From Artocarpus heterophyllus (taxonomy: Eukaryota; Streptophyta; Magnoliopsida; Rosales; Moraceae), in the NCBI GenBank assembly GCA_025403435.1, contig CM046345.1:20902117-20966116 (forward strand): a stretch of DNA of 64,000 bases. Reading direction: 5' to 3'. Below the pieces are notes generated by a model that had not been told where the DNA came from, did not search any database, and saw only the letters and a program-made list of their open reading frames with translations. Below are positions 1 through 12,897 of this stretch, in pieces (the first letter of the stretch is position 1; every line of letters starts with the position of its first letter). The translations under genes were made by a program, and so were the position numbers.

Positions 1-1600
1 ATGAAAAATGAAAAATGAAACAAGATTAGTTCATTTTCAAATTCAGCCAATGTTAATTCTCCGAAAAGTGAACCAAGAGTTTAAAAGACTCGAAAAGAAT
101 AAAAACGAAATAGACAAAACAAAACAAAACTCAAAAAAAAAAAAAAAAAACTTCCAAAAGCAAGAGAGGAACAATAACATAAATTCAATTATCCAAATCC
201 CTCTCTCTCCCCTAGAAGATTATAGGCAGACATTGACCAACGTCAATGATAATACTCTATTTTCAAGTTCAACAAACTTAACATGTCCTTTGCTTAGAAA
301 ATATAAGCTTCATACCGTTTTCTCCTTTATCTCCAGCATAAAGATCATAAGCCCACAAACATAAAACTAAACCAAACCAACCACACAACATACAAAATAT
401 CACTAATAAATATGACAACTGAAAACGACATTAGTTCATTTTCAAATTCAGCTTTGATGTAATTCTCCAAAGTAAGATTGAAATGCAAAAATGACAGGGT
501 TTGTGTAGTAGTGGTTGGGTAGGGCACTATCTAGCGCTAGGTTTTTTCTCTCCTCTTAGGTATTTCAACATAAATGGATTGTTTGTAAGAATGCTTAGAA
601 CCAACAGTTTTGGTTTGGGTGATGGTTAAAACTACTCTTACAAACAGCCCGGAAGTTTCTTCCATTTTGTTCAGTTTCATTCCATTGTTCTTTAATTTCC
701 TTTCGCTTTCTTGTTTTCTTGGAGAAAGTATATACAATAGGAATGATAAACTTATCATTTTAGGCTTTGAATACGTCACCACTTACGTAGATTGGTCTAC
801 CAACAAACATACTCAATAGACCATACGGATTCTAAAAGTTGATTAGTTGGAGACTAGTGTAACTAATCTGAGTTAATCTTATTGTTTTTTTTTATTATTA
901 TTTTGAAATAAAAACTAAAAATTTGCCTATGAATTTGTGTTTTAGTAGTTTTTCTCCCCTTAATAGCCACCTTCTTGGCTCTTATTTGTAAATTACCTTA
1001 TGGGTGGAGAAACTTTTAACTCTAATGGTAATTTTAGTATTTTATCATCATATAATGCCCATTTTAATTTTTCCTTCATCACGCTTACTATAACAAAATA
1101 TAACCCAAAAAAAAAAAATAAGGCCACCAACTTATGGTTATATAAGAAGCAAAGAAAATAAGCATGCAATTTATGAAATGATTTTTAAAGTTTAATATCT
1201 TAAACGATTGCGTAACAAGATGCCATAAGCAAATTAAATTGTTAGCATGATATATAGACATTTTAAGAAAGATGTAAAGTTTCTATAGTCAGACAAAAAT
1301 AACATACAAATATAAAAATTACTAAACAAAGGAAAGTTATATCTATATTGTTCCATACCTGTCCCAAATGATAAGATCAACCTTTTTAAGTAATTTTAGA
1401 GGAATTTATATCAACTGTATTTCTTTTTTCCTATAATATTCTAAAGACCAAAAAAGTATTTGCTTGCTAGAATTTATGAAAAATAAAATAAAATTCAATC
1501 AACTTTGGGGGTAGATTTTGTTTAAGAGATTATATTTTTATTATCTTTCATTTTTAGTATTTTAATTTTTTTCAATTTCTAACTTCAATAAACATGTTTA
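1..1600 (-). repeat. Left arm of a large palindrome: SRO 5'-UTR intron and promoter copy
   Basis: Positions 1-480 match the leader intron of the intact SRO gene (about 48785-49200). Positions 490-1600 match its promoter and upstream DNA (49490-50770), all in minus-gene orientation, so an SRO copy may continue off the left edge. The TATA-like box is altered here (TACACAAA, about 501-508) and part of the leader exon is deleted. The arm runs to the centre at 1601-1630. The 118-codon reading frame at 8-364 is intron sequence, not a gene. Confidence 0.8.
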
Positions 1601-2230
1601 TATTTTAAAATTTATAAAATTTATTTTTTAAACATGTTTATTGAAGTTAGAAATAGCAAAAAATTAAAATACTAAAAACAAAAGATAATAAAAAAATTGG
1701 AAGTCTAAAAAAATTATATAATCTCCTAAACAAAATCTACCCCCAAAATTGATTGAATTTTATTTTATTTTTCATAAATTTTAGTGAGCAATTTTTTTTT
1801 TTTTTGTCATTGGAAGTTATAGGGAAAAAGAAATATAGTTGATATAAATTCCTCTAAGATTACTTAAAAAGGTTAATCTATCATTTTGGACAGGCATGGA
1901 ACAATATAGATATAACTTTTCCTTTGTTTAGTAATTTTTATACTTTTATATTATTTTCATCCGAATATAGAAACCTTACGTCTTTATTAAAACATCTATG
2001 TATCATGCTAAGAAATATCTATATATCATGCTGATAATTTGATTTGCTTATGGCCTCTTGTTACACAATCATTTAAGGTATTAAACTTATGAAAAACAAT
2101 TTCATAAATTGCATGCTTATTTTGTTTGCTTATTCTATAACCATGAGTCGGTGGCCTTATCTTTTTTATTTTTATATTGGACAGGGGTTGGTGACTATGT
2201 CTAACAATGTTGAGTTTAACTTGTTATATA

Positions 2231-2360
2231 GGGTGTTTGGTAGGATGGTTAGAACTGGTTTTACTGTAGCATGTGAGATCTTATTGTTTCTATAGAATTT
2301 AAGAGCTTTATACTATTCATAACAGAGATTATGACTAGGACCTAGCTTGCCAAACAGGGC
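2231..2360. mobile_element. Tourist/Harbinger-like MITE, 130 bp
   Basis: Starts GGGTGTTTGGTAGG and ends CTTGCCAAACAGGGC, giving imperfect terminal inverted repeats. It is flanked by TATA on both sides, a probable short target duplication. The homologous place upstream of the intact SRO gene (about 50187-50205) lacks it and reads straight through, so this is an insertion with a visible empty site. Confidence 0.7.
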
Positions 2361-2787
2361 TATAGTGTTATATTTTGTTGTGGTAAGCGTGCTGAAGAGA
2401 AAAAATTAAAATCGGCATAGTAAGATGATAAACATTAGAGTTAATAAGTTTATTTACCCATAGGCTAATCTACAGATAAGAGCCAAGAGGCTGGCTATTA
2501 AGGGGAGAAAAACTGCTAAAACACGAATTCATAGGCAAAATTCTGGTTTTTATTTAAAAATCAAAAAAGGAAAAACAATAAGATTAATTCTAGTCGGTTT
2601 CACTACTCTCCAACGAATCAACTTTTAGTCTGTGTGGACCAGTCTACATAAGTGGTGTTGTATTCAAAGCCTAATATGGCAAGCTTATCATTCCTTTGTA
2701 TATCCTTGCTCCAAGAAAAAAAAAAAAAAAAGAGGAAGGAAATTCAAGAACAAGGGAACAAAACTAAACAAAATGGAAGAAACTTAT

Positions 2788-2940
2788 GGGCTGTTTAGAT
2801 GAGCGGTTCTAACCATCAGTTATAATTGTAAACAAAGTAACGCCCTCACATGCTACATTAAAAAGCTACAATGAAGAGCTCTCACATGCTACAGTTCCTA
2901 AACTAAAACTATTAATTTCAAATGTTCTTCTAAACGGCCC
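2788..2940. mobile_element. MITE copy in the inverted SRO promoter
   Basis: Bounded by GGGCTGTTTAGATGAG and, on the other strand, GGGCCGTTTAGAAGAA. Same element as the one at 49565-49731, carried along when the promoter was duplicated and inverted. Confidence 0.5.
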
Positions 2941-4516
2941 ATTCATGTTGAAATACCTAAGAGGAGAAAAAAACCCTAGTGCTAGATAGTGCCCCACCCA
3001 ACCGCTACTATACAAACCCCATCATTTCTCTACTTCAATTTTCCTCCAAAGTTTTACCATATTGAAGTTTTTGCACTCAATGTTCTTAAATCCTTCTTGT
3101 TAAAATATTTAGCAAACTAGAAACTTTCATTTCTCTTCTTCATTGTTGTTGATAGTCTTAGTTTTTTTTTTTCATAATTTTTATTCTGCTCTTACTTTTG
3201 AAAGCATTTTTTTTGTTTTTGTTTTTGTTTTCTTTATTTTAGATTTGCTTTTGTTGGTTTTGATTCTTTTAAACTTCTGGTTCTGTTTTTGGAGAATTAA
3301 ATTAAAGCCAAATTTGATAATGAACTATTGTGGTTTTTATTTGTTATTTTTTTAGTGATATTTTGTATGTTGTGCAGTTGGTTTAGCTTTATGTTTGTGG
3401 GCTTATGATCTTTATGCGGGAGATAAAGGAGAGAATGAGAGTTGTATTATTATTACTCCTTCATGCGAAGCTTACATTTTTAAAGCAAAGGCCATGTTAA
3501 GTTGGTGGGGAGATTTTGTTTCGGAGTAATATATAATTTTTTTAGACTTCTAATTTTTTTTAATTATCTTTCGTTTTTAGTATTTTAAATTTTTTAAATT
3601 TTTAACTTCAACAAACATGTTTCTGCTCAAGTTCCCTCTTACAAGTACATCAGAGTGGAAATTTTGTCCCAAGTTGCACTTTTGATTTAAAAAAAGATTA
3701 CAAAAGGGATGGTAATTTACAAAAAGAAAATAATATGAATTCATGAGCTTTTTTTGTTTTTTTATAAAGACAGAAATATAAAAGCATCCTTAATTTATAA
3801 CTTCCTACTAATATTTCAACATATCATACATGTATTTTGCAATGGATACAATCAATATTTATTTTAAAAAAGATTTTATCAATCATTACCTTTTTTACAT
3901 TTAAACAAAATGAAATAATGAGTCCCTAATCTGTTTATTAATGAGATTCATATATTAAGGTACATACAATGTATAAAGGATTACAAATTCTCTTACAATT
4001 ACATCTATCACAGAAATGATTAGAAGCAGATAAATAAATGAAATGCGCACATTTTAAATCAAAATGGATGCTCTATTTATTTACTGTTGAATCTTGACAG
4101 GGCAAATTGAAAAGTTAATGCAAAAAATCGAATGAAAATAACTAAAGATTGTGGTAATTCATGAAAGTTGAGTTTCTATTTAACGACTGTTTTCTTCGGT
4201 TTTCATCTGAAAGTTCCATATATACGTACAATTTTGTGAGGATAATAAACAAAGATATACCGTTGTAAATTCACAGAACAAAACTAACTCCCAGATGATA
4301 TATAAAACAAAAAAAAATCTAATAGCTAAGAAATACAATTATGTTTAATTTATATATTAATGCATAAAGGTTAAAGTGTTTCAATTTTCTTTAATTTATA
4401 ATTTAGTGCATAAAGGCTAAAGTATCTAATCGGAAGCTAACTATGTAATTTATGACACGAATAAGAATTGCAATTTATGATGTGAAAAAAACCATATTTA
4501 ACTAGATATAGAAGTA

Positions 4517-4810
4517 TATGACCTTTTTAAAAGTAATTTTAAAATAAATGACTATAACTATTTAAAATTAGAGAAATAATTATTTATCAGTGATAAATTT
4601 GAGTTTATCAATTTTAACATTATAAACTCGAGGAGTTTATCAGTTAAATTTAGTTTATCATAAATCAAGTTTTCCAGTGATAAACTTAAGTTTAATGAGT
4701 TTAATACTGATAAACTCGAGGAGTTTATTAGTTGAATTTAGTTTATTACTAATAAATGTCTATTTGTTTAATTTTAAAAAGTTATAGTCATTTATTTTAA
4801 AGAGGTCATA
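4517..4810. mobile_element. MITE with internal TTTATCACTGATAAA palindromes
   Basis: About 294 bp with 45-bp-class terminal inverted repeats: ATGACCTTTTTAAAAG at the left and, read on the other strand, ATGACCTCTTTAAAATAAA from the right. The interior is a cluster of short inverted repeats built from TTTATCAGTGATAAA and ACTCGAG-type motifs. A second copy lies at 51677-51970, inherited with the block. Confidence 0.6.
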
Positions 4811-7052
4811 AAAAAAGACTACCCAACCTAATTTTCTTTTTATTTTTGCTACGGACAAAAGCTTGTAGAACAGCATAAATTATAGCAATAATATAAACAT
4901 TTTTGCGTGTTAAAAGCCTTTCTTGGAATTATGCCGTGCTTGGAATTATCTCATGATTGCAACTTTTCTATATATGCTTCCAAAACCTAAAAGTGAAATT
5001 GAGTGCCAGAAAAAGTTCCAAATGAAAAAGAGTAGGAAGAAGGAAATTCCCTAAAGGCCCTAAAATGCTGAAGGCCTAGAAAGCAAAGCAAAGCGACGCA
5101 ATAAATTAAAAAAAAAAAATCAAAAGGTGGATAAAGGTGAGATTAGGACATAAAGAAAAAGAAAAAGAAAAAGTACATATAATAAAATTTGAATGTATAT
5201 ATTCATATTTCAAGATTCTACGGTGGTAAGGCTTAAGACACTCGACAACTTGCCGTGTAGTGATGCACAGTAATGTTTAGTTCATTGGTTTAAACTGCAT
5301 TAATTCGAATCAGTTTTTTTTTCATAAAATTTGAATTATGAAAGTGTTTCTAATTCAAACAAGATAGTTTGAATCGACAATTCAAACGTCCTATCGTGTT
5401 TAGGCCTCATATATTGTTACACCTACAATCACATGAAAACATGGAACTAACAAGCTCGTAATTCATATCCCATTAGGACAACGACATAATCTCACTAAAA
5501 GTGCCAGCTAAAGTTATAAGTGTGCTTTTTTATTCTTTACATAACAATAAAAAAAGTTTCATTTATTTATCTTTTTAAGCGTAGATAAATATTACACGCA
5601 AATCGGCACAATAAAGGTAAATATCATATTTGCAAGTTGAAAATCTTGATCTAATCTGAAGATTAATACAGAATCTTCAAAATTCACAGACAAGTGCCAA
5701 CTTTTGAGCTGTCAAAAAATGGGGAAAAAATTTATTCATAAAACTAGTTAATAAATGGAGACATCAAGAAATCCACTGGAATGAAGGGACTTTATCATGA
5801 TGAAGTCAATTTGAATATTGGGTTGAGAGACGAGATAATATGGAGGAATAATGTTAGTTTTAATCAGCAAGGATTAGGGTTAAGGATGAGTATTTATCCG
5901 TCCTTGACTTAAGTATTCCCATCCGTTTTTTTGTCTCTCTCATAGGGCTACAAGGTAGAGCGACACTTTTAGTCGCACTCTGACCCATCTACATCCCAGA
6001 TTAGAGTACTTTTGATCTTCCAAAAGTACACTCTTGTTCTACACAACAGATTGTAAAAAGGAATTGTTTTGATGAAATATACACTTAAAAAGATGAACAA
6101 ATGTTGAATATTCCAAACATAAGTGTCCTAATTATGAAGGAAAAAGAAAAAAAAAAAAAAAAAGGAACAAAAGCAACAGAAAACAAACATGTCAACCATA
6201 AGAAAAGTCTAAGAACTTACAAAACTAGCACTACGTTGAGAACAAGTAAAAGTTGAAGAAAAATTAGGACTACCACTGAATTTACCTGGTGATAGAAATC
6301 TGAATTGACGATGACGCACCTATGGACAAAGAGACGCTCCGACACTTATCTTCTCCTCATCTTTTTATTTTCTCTTAGAGGCCAAGTTGGGTTTATTTAT
6401 ATCCTGGGTAGGAATCATATATAGCGAGGAATAATAATTTACGTCAACATGTGCCAGTTAAACTCTAATATAAGGTAAGAAGTAATTAGATAGAAAATAA
6501 AAGTAAAAATGATATATTATTCTTTAAAATGGTAGCATGACAATATTCGGAGACAATTTTTATTTTAGATTAGTATCATTAGAAATAAATGGAGTCCTCT
6601 TGTTTGCTGATCCAGTCACAAAGAAAATTAGAGCTAATATTTGGTACATTTATGTTCATAGGCCGGTATATGGTGATACCACGATATTGCACTTTCTTTT
6701 CTTAAATGAATCACATTGTCTTATGATGTAGTTGGATTTTATAAAGTTTTACTAGAGAACTATACACAAGGCCGCGTTCATAATAAGTATAGCATAGTAT
6801 TCCTTCATTAATTTAATTTTTTAGACTGTATAGTGAGAAGGGAGTACAGTCTGAATTTAAAACGTGCACGTGATGTTCATATAAGAAATGCGATTAGAGA
6901 CGGTAACATTTATCAAGAGAAAATGACACACTATATTCTGTGTTGATTTTTATATTGGCTTATGCAAAAACATGGTAAACGTGCAAAATGCCTATAAGAA
7001 AAATTTTCATAAAACTTTTATAAAATAACACTAAACAATATATTAATTCAAG

Positions 7053-7084
<32 letters not shown>

Positions 7085-7086
<2 letters not shown>

Positions 7087-7735
7087 ATTTTTGCTTACGC
7101 GGTTTAAGAGAAGAGGTCGAAAAACTTCTATCGGGAAAAATTCTTTAATTAAAACCACCATCTTCTCTACCTAATCCTCAGCACTACTTAAACGAACGTG
7201 TGGGTGTAGAATGGACTTAAGTTATCTAGAATCACTCCACTTACTTTTAGTTTTCCACTACGTTAAGAAGTTTGGAGTCCAATTTTATGCCCTTCAAATA
7301 ATTAATCACCCTAGGCAAAGCACGCGCGGGGGTGCCCAAAAGTGACGCGGCCGTGCTAGCTGAAGAAAAATACTATGAGCAAAGCAAGACATGTGTGACA
7401 ATGCTAAGTGAAGGGCACGAAAGCGCTAGGTTAAAGGTGCTGCTACGCACTTCTGAGGCTTCACGTGAGAGAGTTGTTTTGGGAGTTTATTTGTATAACC
7501 CTAAAAATTAGAATGGTTGAGGCTAGAGAGAAAAAATTGAGAGAGTGTGTGCAACTTTATTCTTGTAAACTTTTTTATCATTAAAGTGAATTCTGCAGTA
7601 GCTAAAAATGGACGTAACTCTCACGTTGTGGTTGAATCGCTATAAATTTTGTATGTGTCCTGGTTTATTTTTTGTTTTGCGTATCTTTTGCTCTTAATTG
7701 GTAGATTTAGGTCTTCTAATTCTTAACACACTAAT
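7085..7735 (+). repeat. Ty1/copia LTR-like remnant
   Basis: Shares its sequence with 61990-62640. The segment about 7520-7735 has the look of a copia LTR 3' half: a leader rich in GAGAGAG, a long T-rich stretch, and ATCGCTATAAATTTTGT near the end. No primer-binding site or coding region follows, so it is at best a solo or broken LTR. Part of it (about 7060-7200) recurs at 11380-11560. Confidence 0.4.
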
Positions 7736-7739
7736 CTTA

Positions 7740-8620
7740 ACGGATGAGAAAAATGGGACTAAAAATAGAATGAATAAATGAAGCCTCTATTTATAGAAAT
7801 GGGAGACCTAATTACATTTGAAAACTTCTTATATTTTAATTTTAAATATCACATATTTAATTAAAATAAAAGAGATAAGTTTCTATTTCCCTTATTTGCA
7901 TGTGGTGCCACACATAGAGAATCTCTTTGTGCATGTGGCTCCATACACAAAGGCTCTCTCTGTGCTCGTGGTACCAATAACTAGTGAGTAAAAGAAGAAA
8001 TATTGCTTGTTACCAAATTTAAGTTGTTTCTAAATTTAAAATTTTCAATTTTAAATTAAATCAGATTTATTGAAATTAGAAACTTCTAAATAAGGAAACT
8101 TGATAACAAGTCTTGGACTACACAAAGAACCCTTTTATGCAACAGTACGCACCAACATAGTCGTAGGGTCTGCTGTGTGTCTTCTAAAATTAATTATTAT
8201 TTATTTATTATTAAATAATCATATTATTCAATAATTATAAGTTAATTCATATTAATTTATTTTGAGTGATTCGATATTTAATTTAGAATTTCATAGTTCT
8301 AAATTAATTAATTAAACCATTAATTTCACTTGCCCAAATAGTGTTTACAAGGATTGAGGGACTAATATAGACCTATAATTTCAAATTCCAAAAAAGCAAA
8401 TATATTAATCAAGCTCTTTGATTAATAAATTACTCTTTTATTAATTCCAATATTACTCAACTAAAAACTAAGATTTACACACTTGAAATTATAAATATAA
8501 TTACTCATATTTTAGATTTGTCTATTTGGTATCATCATTGTATATAAATTGATCCTCATAAAATTCTACATTCTAGTAGAAGCTGAGACCATCCTTTTTA
8601 GTGCAAGAATCTGCCAACAT
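7740..8620. repeat. Dispersed LTR-like repeat (family R), copy 1
   Basis: About 0.9 kb with no coding potential, repeated at 11640-12560 and in part at 62650-63078. Shared marks include GTGGTGCCACACA, TTATTTTGAGTG and TTTACAAGGAT. Copies are in the same orientation with many differences, suggesting old retrotransposon DNA, but the family was not recognised. Confidence 0.45.
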
Positions 8621-10297
8621 AATTGCTTCAGCAGTGTCTTCCCAGCCCCAGCCCCAGCCACCTACGGAGTCTCCATTACCGCTGCCGCAGTAGAGTTTCA
8701 CCCTTAATTCGTTTGGATGTTTGAAACTCATCCACTTCCATTTTGAAGTGCAAATTTTTATCGAATAATTTTATATATGATAATAGACTTTGTTTAGAGG
8801 CTAAACCTTATATATAGGTGTGTGTGTCTGTGTTTATGCATTGGTGTTTTTGTTTGAAAAATGGTGCCTTAAGTGAAGTTGCTGTCACCCTTTTTTTACT
8901 CTCTCTCTCTTTATCTACACACACACATACACACATATTCAGAAACGGTCTTAAGTTCGGCATAGTAAATTTGCCGGACTAATTGAGACGGCAATCCTTC
9001 TTTGCAGCCATTCGATGAAACAAAAGTTATTTGAAAAACTTTAATTAATGAAATTGCTTACTCCATGTTCGATTGCACACAATCAACAACAATCCCTTGC
9101 CAAACGATTTTTAAAATGTTAACTCACACACCCCTGCTACTTTACTTAATTGACGAATTTTGTCATGATCCGAAAGTCCTTTTACTTCTCCATACCCTGC
9201 AGCAAGGGTGTGCATGGTCATACCTGGTCTTAAATTGCTAAAGGTTTTTTAGACGGATCATTTCGACAGTTTAAAAGAAATACAAATCGTACCGGACTAT
9301 TTGATAAAGAGTTTGAATCAGACCAGACCGTTATAGAATACTTTGGTCTAGTAGAGCTACGTTTTGAACCGAATAAATTACATTTTAAAGAATTTTTGGA
9401 AAGTTTTTATGACCTTTTTATCTTATTATTTTTGTCGTTTTAAGCTATTAAACCTTTAAAAATTGAAAACATGAAAAATAAGATACATTATTTATACGTA
9501 TATGACATATATGCCCGTACATATATTATGAAAATAAAAAATATATATGTATATATAAATATAAACTGTCCTGTATGGCTTAGACCGTTTATTAAATTTC
9601 ACAAACCCAACAAGACAGTCCGGTGCGGTCTCAAACTGTTGAAAAAAGGTTATGATGTGGAACCAAATTGACAGTTTAAAATTGCCCAATTGGTCAAGTT
9701 CAGCAGTTTTGTGATTTTTCTGCATAACCCTACCTTTCAACAGATTGTGTATACATCCTTTGACTACAAATGTTAAGTGTAAGTCGTTATAACTAATCTA
9801 AATAGTAAAAAAGTTTCCTTACGATGTCGTTGAACCAAGTTTCAAATTCTCTCCATTTACATCATTTCATTAGTTTGGTTACATTTTGATTATGAGTATA
9901 AATATACACAATAAAGTGCTTTTCTTACTGTAACGTTGAGAAAGGACTTTACATTTTTTACTACCTATCTACCCGTTTTCCTAGGTTATGTAATGACTAA
10001 AACCAGCGCACTATTATATTGTTCCCTCCCTAACACATCGTGCCAACTCTAACACATTATCTCCTTGGGCAACAATTGTCCTTCGTTCAATTTACCTCTC
10101 TGACAGAATTGGTCTTTGCATGATAGCTGCCCATGGCGGCATGTTAAGCCTGGGCCAAAAAGAAGCCTTATAGGCTTACCGTCTCCGCATATGCGTATTC
10201 AGTGTGTGCATATCTTTTATATGAAGATTCCAAATTGTTTTTAAAAAAATTTATATCATCCTTTTTTTATTTATTATTTTCTTAAAAGTTTAGTTTA
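8621..10297. other. Intergenic, no gene seen
   Basis: AT-rich sequence with a CT tract and a short CA tract (about 8897-8936). A degenerate hAT-type MITE may lie at about 9204-9731: AGGGTGTGCATGG at the left, ATAACCCTA at the right, and repeated ACCGGAC/AGACCG motifs inside. No matching target duplication was found. Two overlapping short reading frames there are on opposite strands and look like chance. Confidence 0.4.
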
Positions 10298-10824
10298 TGC
10301 TACAACAAAAACTACATTTAACGACATATTATTTACGACATATAGTTTTTAAATGTCGTTAAAAAGTATATACAATGACATCTCTAACAAACATATCGTT
10401 AATGACATTTGAAATAATAATTAACAAAATCTATATAGACGCCGTATTAAAGATCTTCTTTTAACGACAATAGTTTAGTGTGGTTAAATTATTTAACGAC
10501 AAGTAGGAGATGTCGTCAAAGCCTTGGAGATTCTACGACACCCCTTATAGACGACTTCTTGACCAATATCGTCTATAAAGGGTGTCGTAGAATCTCCAAG
10601 GCTTTGACGACATCTCCTACTTGTCGTTAAATAATTTAACAACACTAAACTATTATCGTTGAAAGAAGACCTTTAATACGACATCTATATAGATGTCCTT
10701 AATTATGTTTCAAGTGTCATTAATGACACCTTTGTTGGAGATGCCGTTGTATGTACTTTTCAACGACATTCAAAAACGACATATCATAAATAATATGTCG
10801 TTAAATGTAATTTTTCTTATAGTG
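10298..10824. mobile_element. CACTA-type foldback element, copy 1
   Basis: About 527 bp and nearly completely self-complementary. Arms begin CTACAACAAAAACTACATTT and end with the reverse form up to TTTTTCTTATAGTG. The arms are filled with TTAACGACA/TGTCGTTAA-type subterminal repeats. The left terminal CAC is degraded. It is clearly the same element as 60673-61200, which has intact CACTA ends. No coding capacity. Confidence 0.8.
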
Positions 10825-10831
10825 ATATAGT

Positions 10832-11430
10832 ACAAAAAAAAGTAGCAAAAATTTAGAAGAAAAGAAGTTTTTAGCAGGACAAATTGGACAAAATTATTTT
10901 TGGGGTATATATACAAAAAGCAAGAAGGGGAATAGAAAATAAGACAAAATAAAAGAGAGAAAAAAGACCTAGATCTATAAGACGAAGAGAAGCAAAAGAA
11001 CAAATATAAAACTATCGAAGTAATATACGAAAATTTTTTAGGGAAAAATAAGCAACAAGAAGAAAAAATGAAGCTCCAAGAAAAGGGCAGGGCAAGGAAA
11101 AGCAAAAGACAAAAGGAAAAAAGCAAAAAAGAAAAAAAAAAAAAGCCGCAATAGGTTGTAGAGCTTTGAGGCGTTAAAGGAGAAACACATTCTGCTTTAT
11201 AGATATGTTAAAAGATATTAATGGATAAGTTTTCAACGGTTACGCTCCTTTATGATTGTCTATTCAAATCATAAAATAAAATTACATATCTTAATTACAA
11301 ATAACGGGTTTTTCAAAAACAAAAAAAAGCAAAAGGTAATTATGGTGCGGAACGAATATAACAAAAGTTTTCTCAAAATTTTTGTAAAACATCTTATAGA
11401 TTATATTAATTTAGCACTAAATAAATATAC
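10832..11430. other. Intergenic purine-rich low-complexity DNA
   Basis: A-rich and AG-rich stretch. The 118-codon frame on the minus strand (10770-11126) is a low-complexity Ser/Phe/Leu translation of it that also overlaps the foldback element. I see no gene. Confidence 0.5.
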
Positions 11431-11639
11431 AAAACTTTGCTTACTCGGTTGAAGAGAGGTGATCGAAAAACTTGTATTACAAACACGTTCTCTATAAAAT
11501 AAAACCACTGTCTTTTTTACTTAGTCCTCGACATCGGATGGACAAACGGGTAAGCATAGAAGCCAAAAAAAGGTTTCTATAGATCATTCAACTAATTTTT
11601 AGTCACTTGTTAATATTAATGCATGAGTAAAATAGGTCT

Positions 11640-12560
11640 TGGGATAACGAACTCTTCTCACTTTCTTTTTCTCTCCATTCGCCTAGTGAGGGATTTTGGC
11701 ATAGTTCTCTCAATCTCTCCAAGACTCACAATTTGTGTCCTGATGAATAAATAAGACCTCTATTCATAATGTATGAGAGAATCAATTAATTCTAGAAGTT
11801 TCCTCTATTTTAAATTTAATATCAAATATTTAATTAAAATAAAAAGCACAATAATTCCCTTCCATATAATATGATTGGTGCCACACACAGAGAAATTATT
11901 TGTGCATGTAGCGCCTATCATCTAATTGTGCAGGAAAGGATCCTTTGTGTTATCCAATCTCATTTGTTTCCACATTGAACTTTCATATTTGAATTAGATC
12001 ACATTTATTCAAAATTTGAGATTCTAAATATGGAAACTTAGTAAACAAGCTTTGAAGTGCACAAGCGACTTTTCCTTATTGTTATTGGCACCACACACAA
12101 TGGGACCCAACCAATGTGTGTCTTCCAAAATTAATTATTTATTATTAAATAATCTAATTATTTAATAATTATAAATTAATTCCCAATTAATTTATTTTGA
12201 GTGCTATTTAATTTAAAATTCTGTAATTCTAAATTAATTAATTAAACCAATAATTCTATTTGTCCAAACAATATTTACAAGGATAGCAAAGGGACTAATG
12301 GGCCTATAACTTCATGCTCCAATAAAACCAATATTTTAATTAAACTCTTTAATTGATATATTATTCTCTTATTAATTCCAATGTAACTCCACTAAATACT
12401 TGGAATTACACTCTTGAAATTATAGTATATAATTACTCATTTATTAGAGTTGTCTATTTGATATAGTCATTACATATTTGTTGATCATCTATAAATAATT
12501 CATAATTACAAGTAGGAAAAATCAGCTAACCTATATAATTACTTCTTTATCTTTAAGTGT
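11640..12560. repeat. Dispersed LTR-like repeat (family R), copy 2
   Basis: Matches 7740-8620 in the same orientation. It is preceded at 11380-11560 by DNA matching 7060-7200, so the whole 7.0-8.6 kb arrangement was duplicated and shuffled. Non-coding. Positions 12560-12897 that follow are AT-rich 3' flank of SRO pseudogene B with no feature seen. Confidence 0.45.
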
Positions 12561-12897
12561 CATTGATTTTCTAATGAATAATAAATTCATAAAGTTAGTC
12601 ACGAATTGAGCGCTTATATTATTCAAGTCTTGAATCAATACTCAAGAAAATTATTTATCTGTCTCTCAGTAGAGAATAAATAAATTCCATCTTGTAATAT
12701 TAACATTCCCAACTACTTACTTCATTATGCCTCAAAAATACAAAGGATAGGATTATATCTCATTACAATAATTTATATTACAATGAAGTATATAATTAAT
12801 AATAATTTATATTACAATAAATTTATGTGGATAAGATATCATTACAATAAATTATATAATTAATACTGGAAATGTTTCAAGGGGAAAAAAGTTGTCT

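Larger units (their letters stand above)
1631..3495 (+). repeat. Right arm of the palindrome: inverted SRO promoter and leader copy
   Basis: Reverse complement of the left arm with indels. It carries a TATA-like box (TATACAAA, 3009-3016) and leader (about 3020-3150) firing rightwards, then leader-intron sequence to about 3490. There the homology ends and joins, at a GGTGGGGAGATT-type junction, to upstream block DNA in the original orientation. No SRO coding exon follows, so this is a promoter without its gene. A MITE (2231-2360) is inserted in this arm only. Confidence 0.8.
3496..8100. repeat. Duplicated SRO-upstream intergenic block (copy A)
   Basis: No genes seen. It matches 50646-52078 and then 59916-63078, i.e. 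the intact gene's upstream DNA with the CACTA element removed. This copy keeps about 0.7 kb (about 5497-6198) missing from the other. It contains a TTTATC-palindrome MITE (4517-4810), a TA microsatellite (about 7054-7086) and copia-LTR-like DNA from about 7085. Confidence 0.75.

Noticed and set aside
8..364. 118-codon plus-strand reading frame at the left edge
   Set aside because: Lys/Asn-rich translation of sequence that matches the SRO leader intron in opposite orientation; no domain and not conserved as a frame in the copy near 48.8-49.1 kb.
9471..9740. Overlapping frames of 66 and 82 codons on opposite strands
   Set aside because: Both fall in a probable hAT-type MITE with AT-rich core; no conserved domain.
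10770..11126. 118-codon minus-strand frame
   Set aside because: Low-complexity purine-rich DNA overlapping the foldback element; Ser/Phe/Leu-only composition and no homologous copy.
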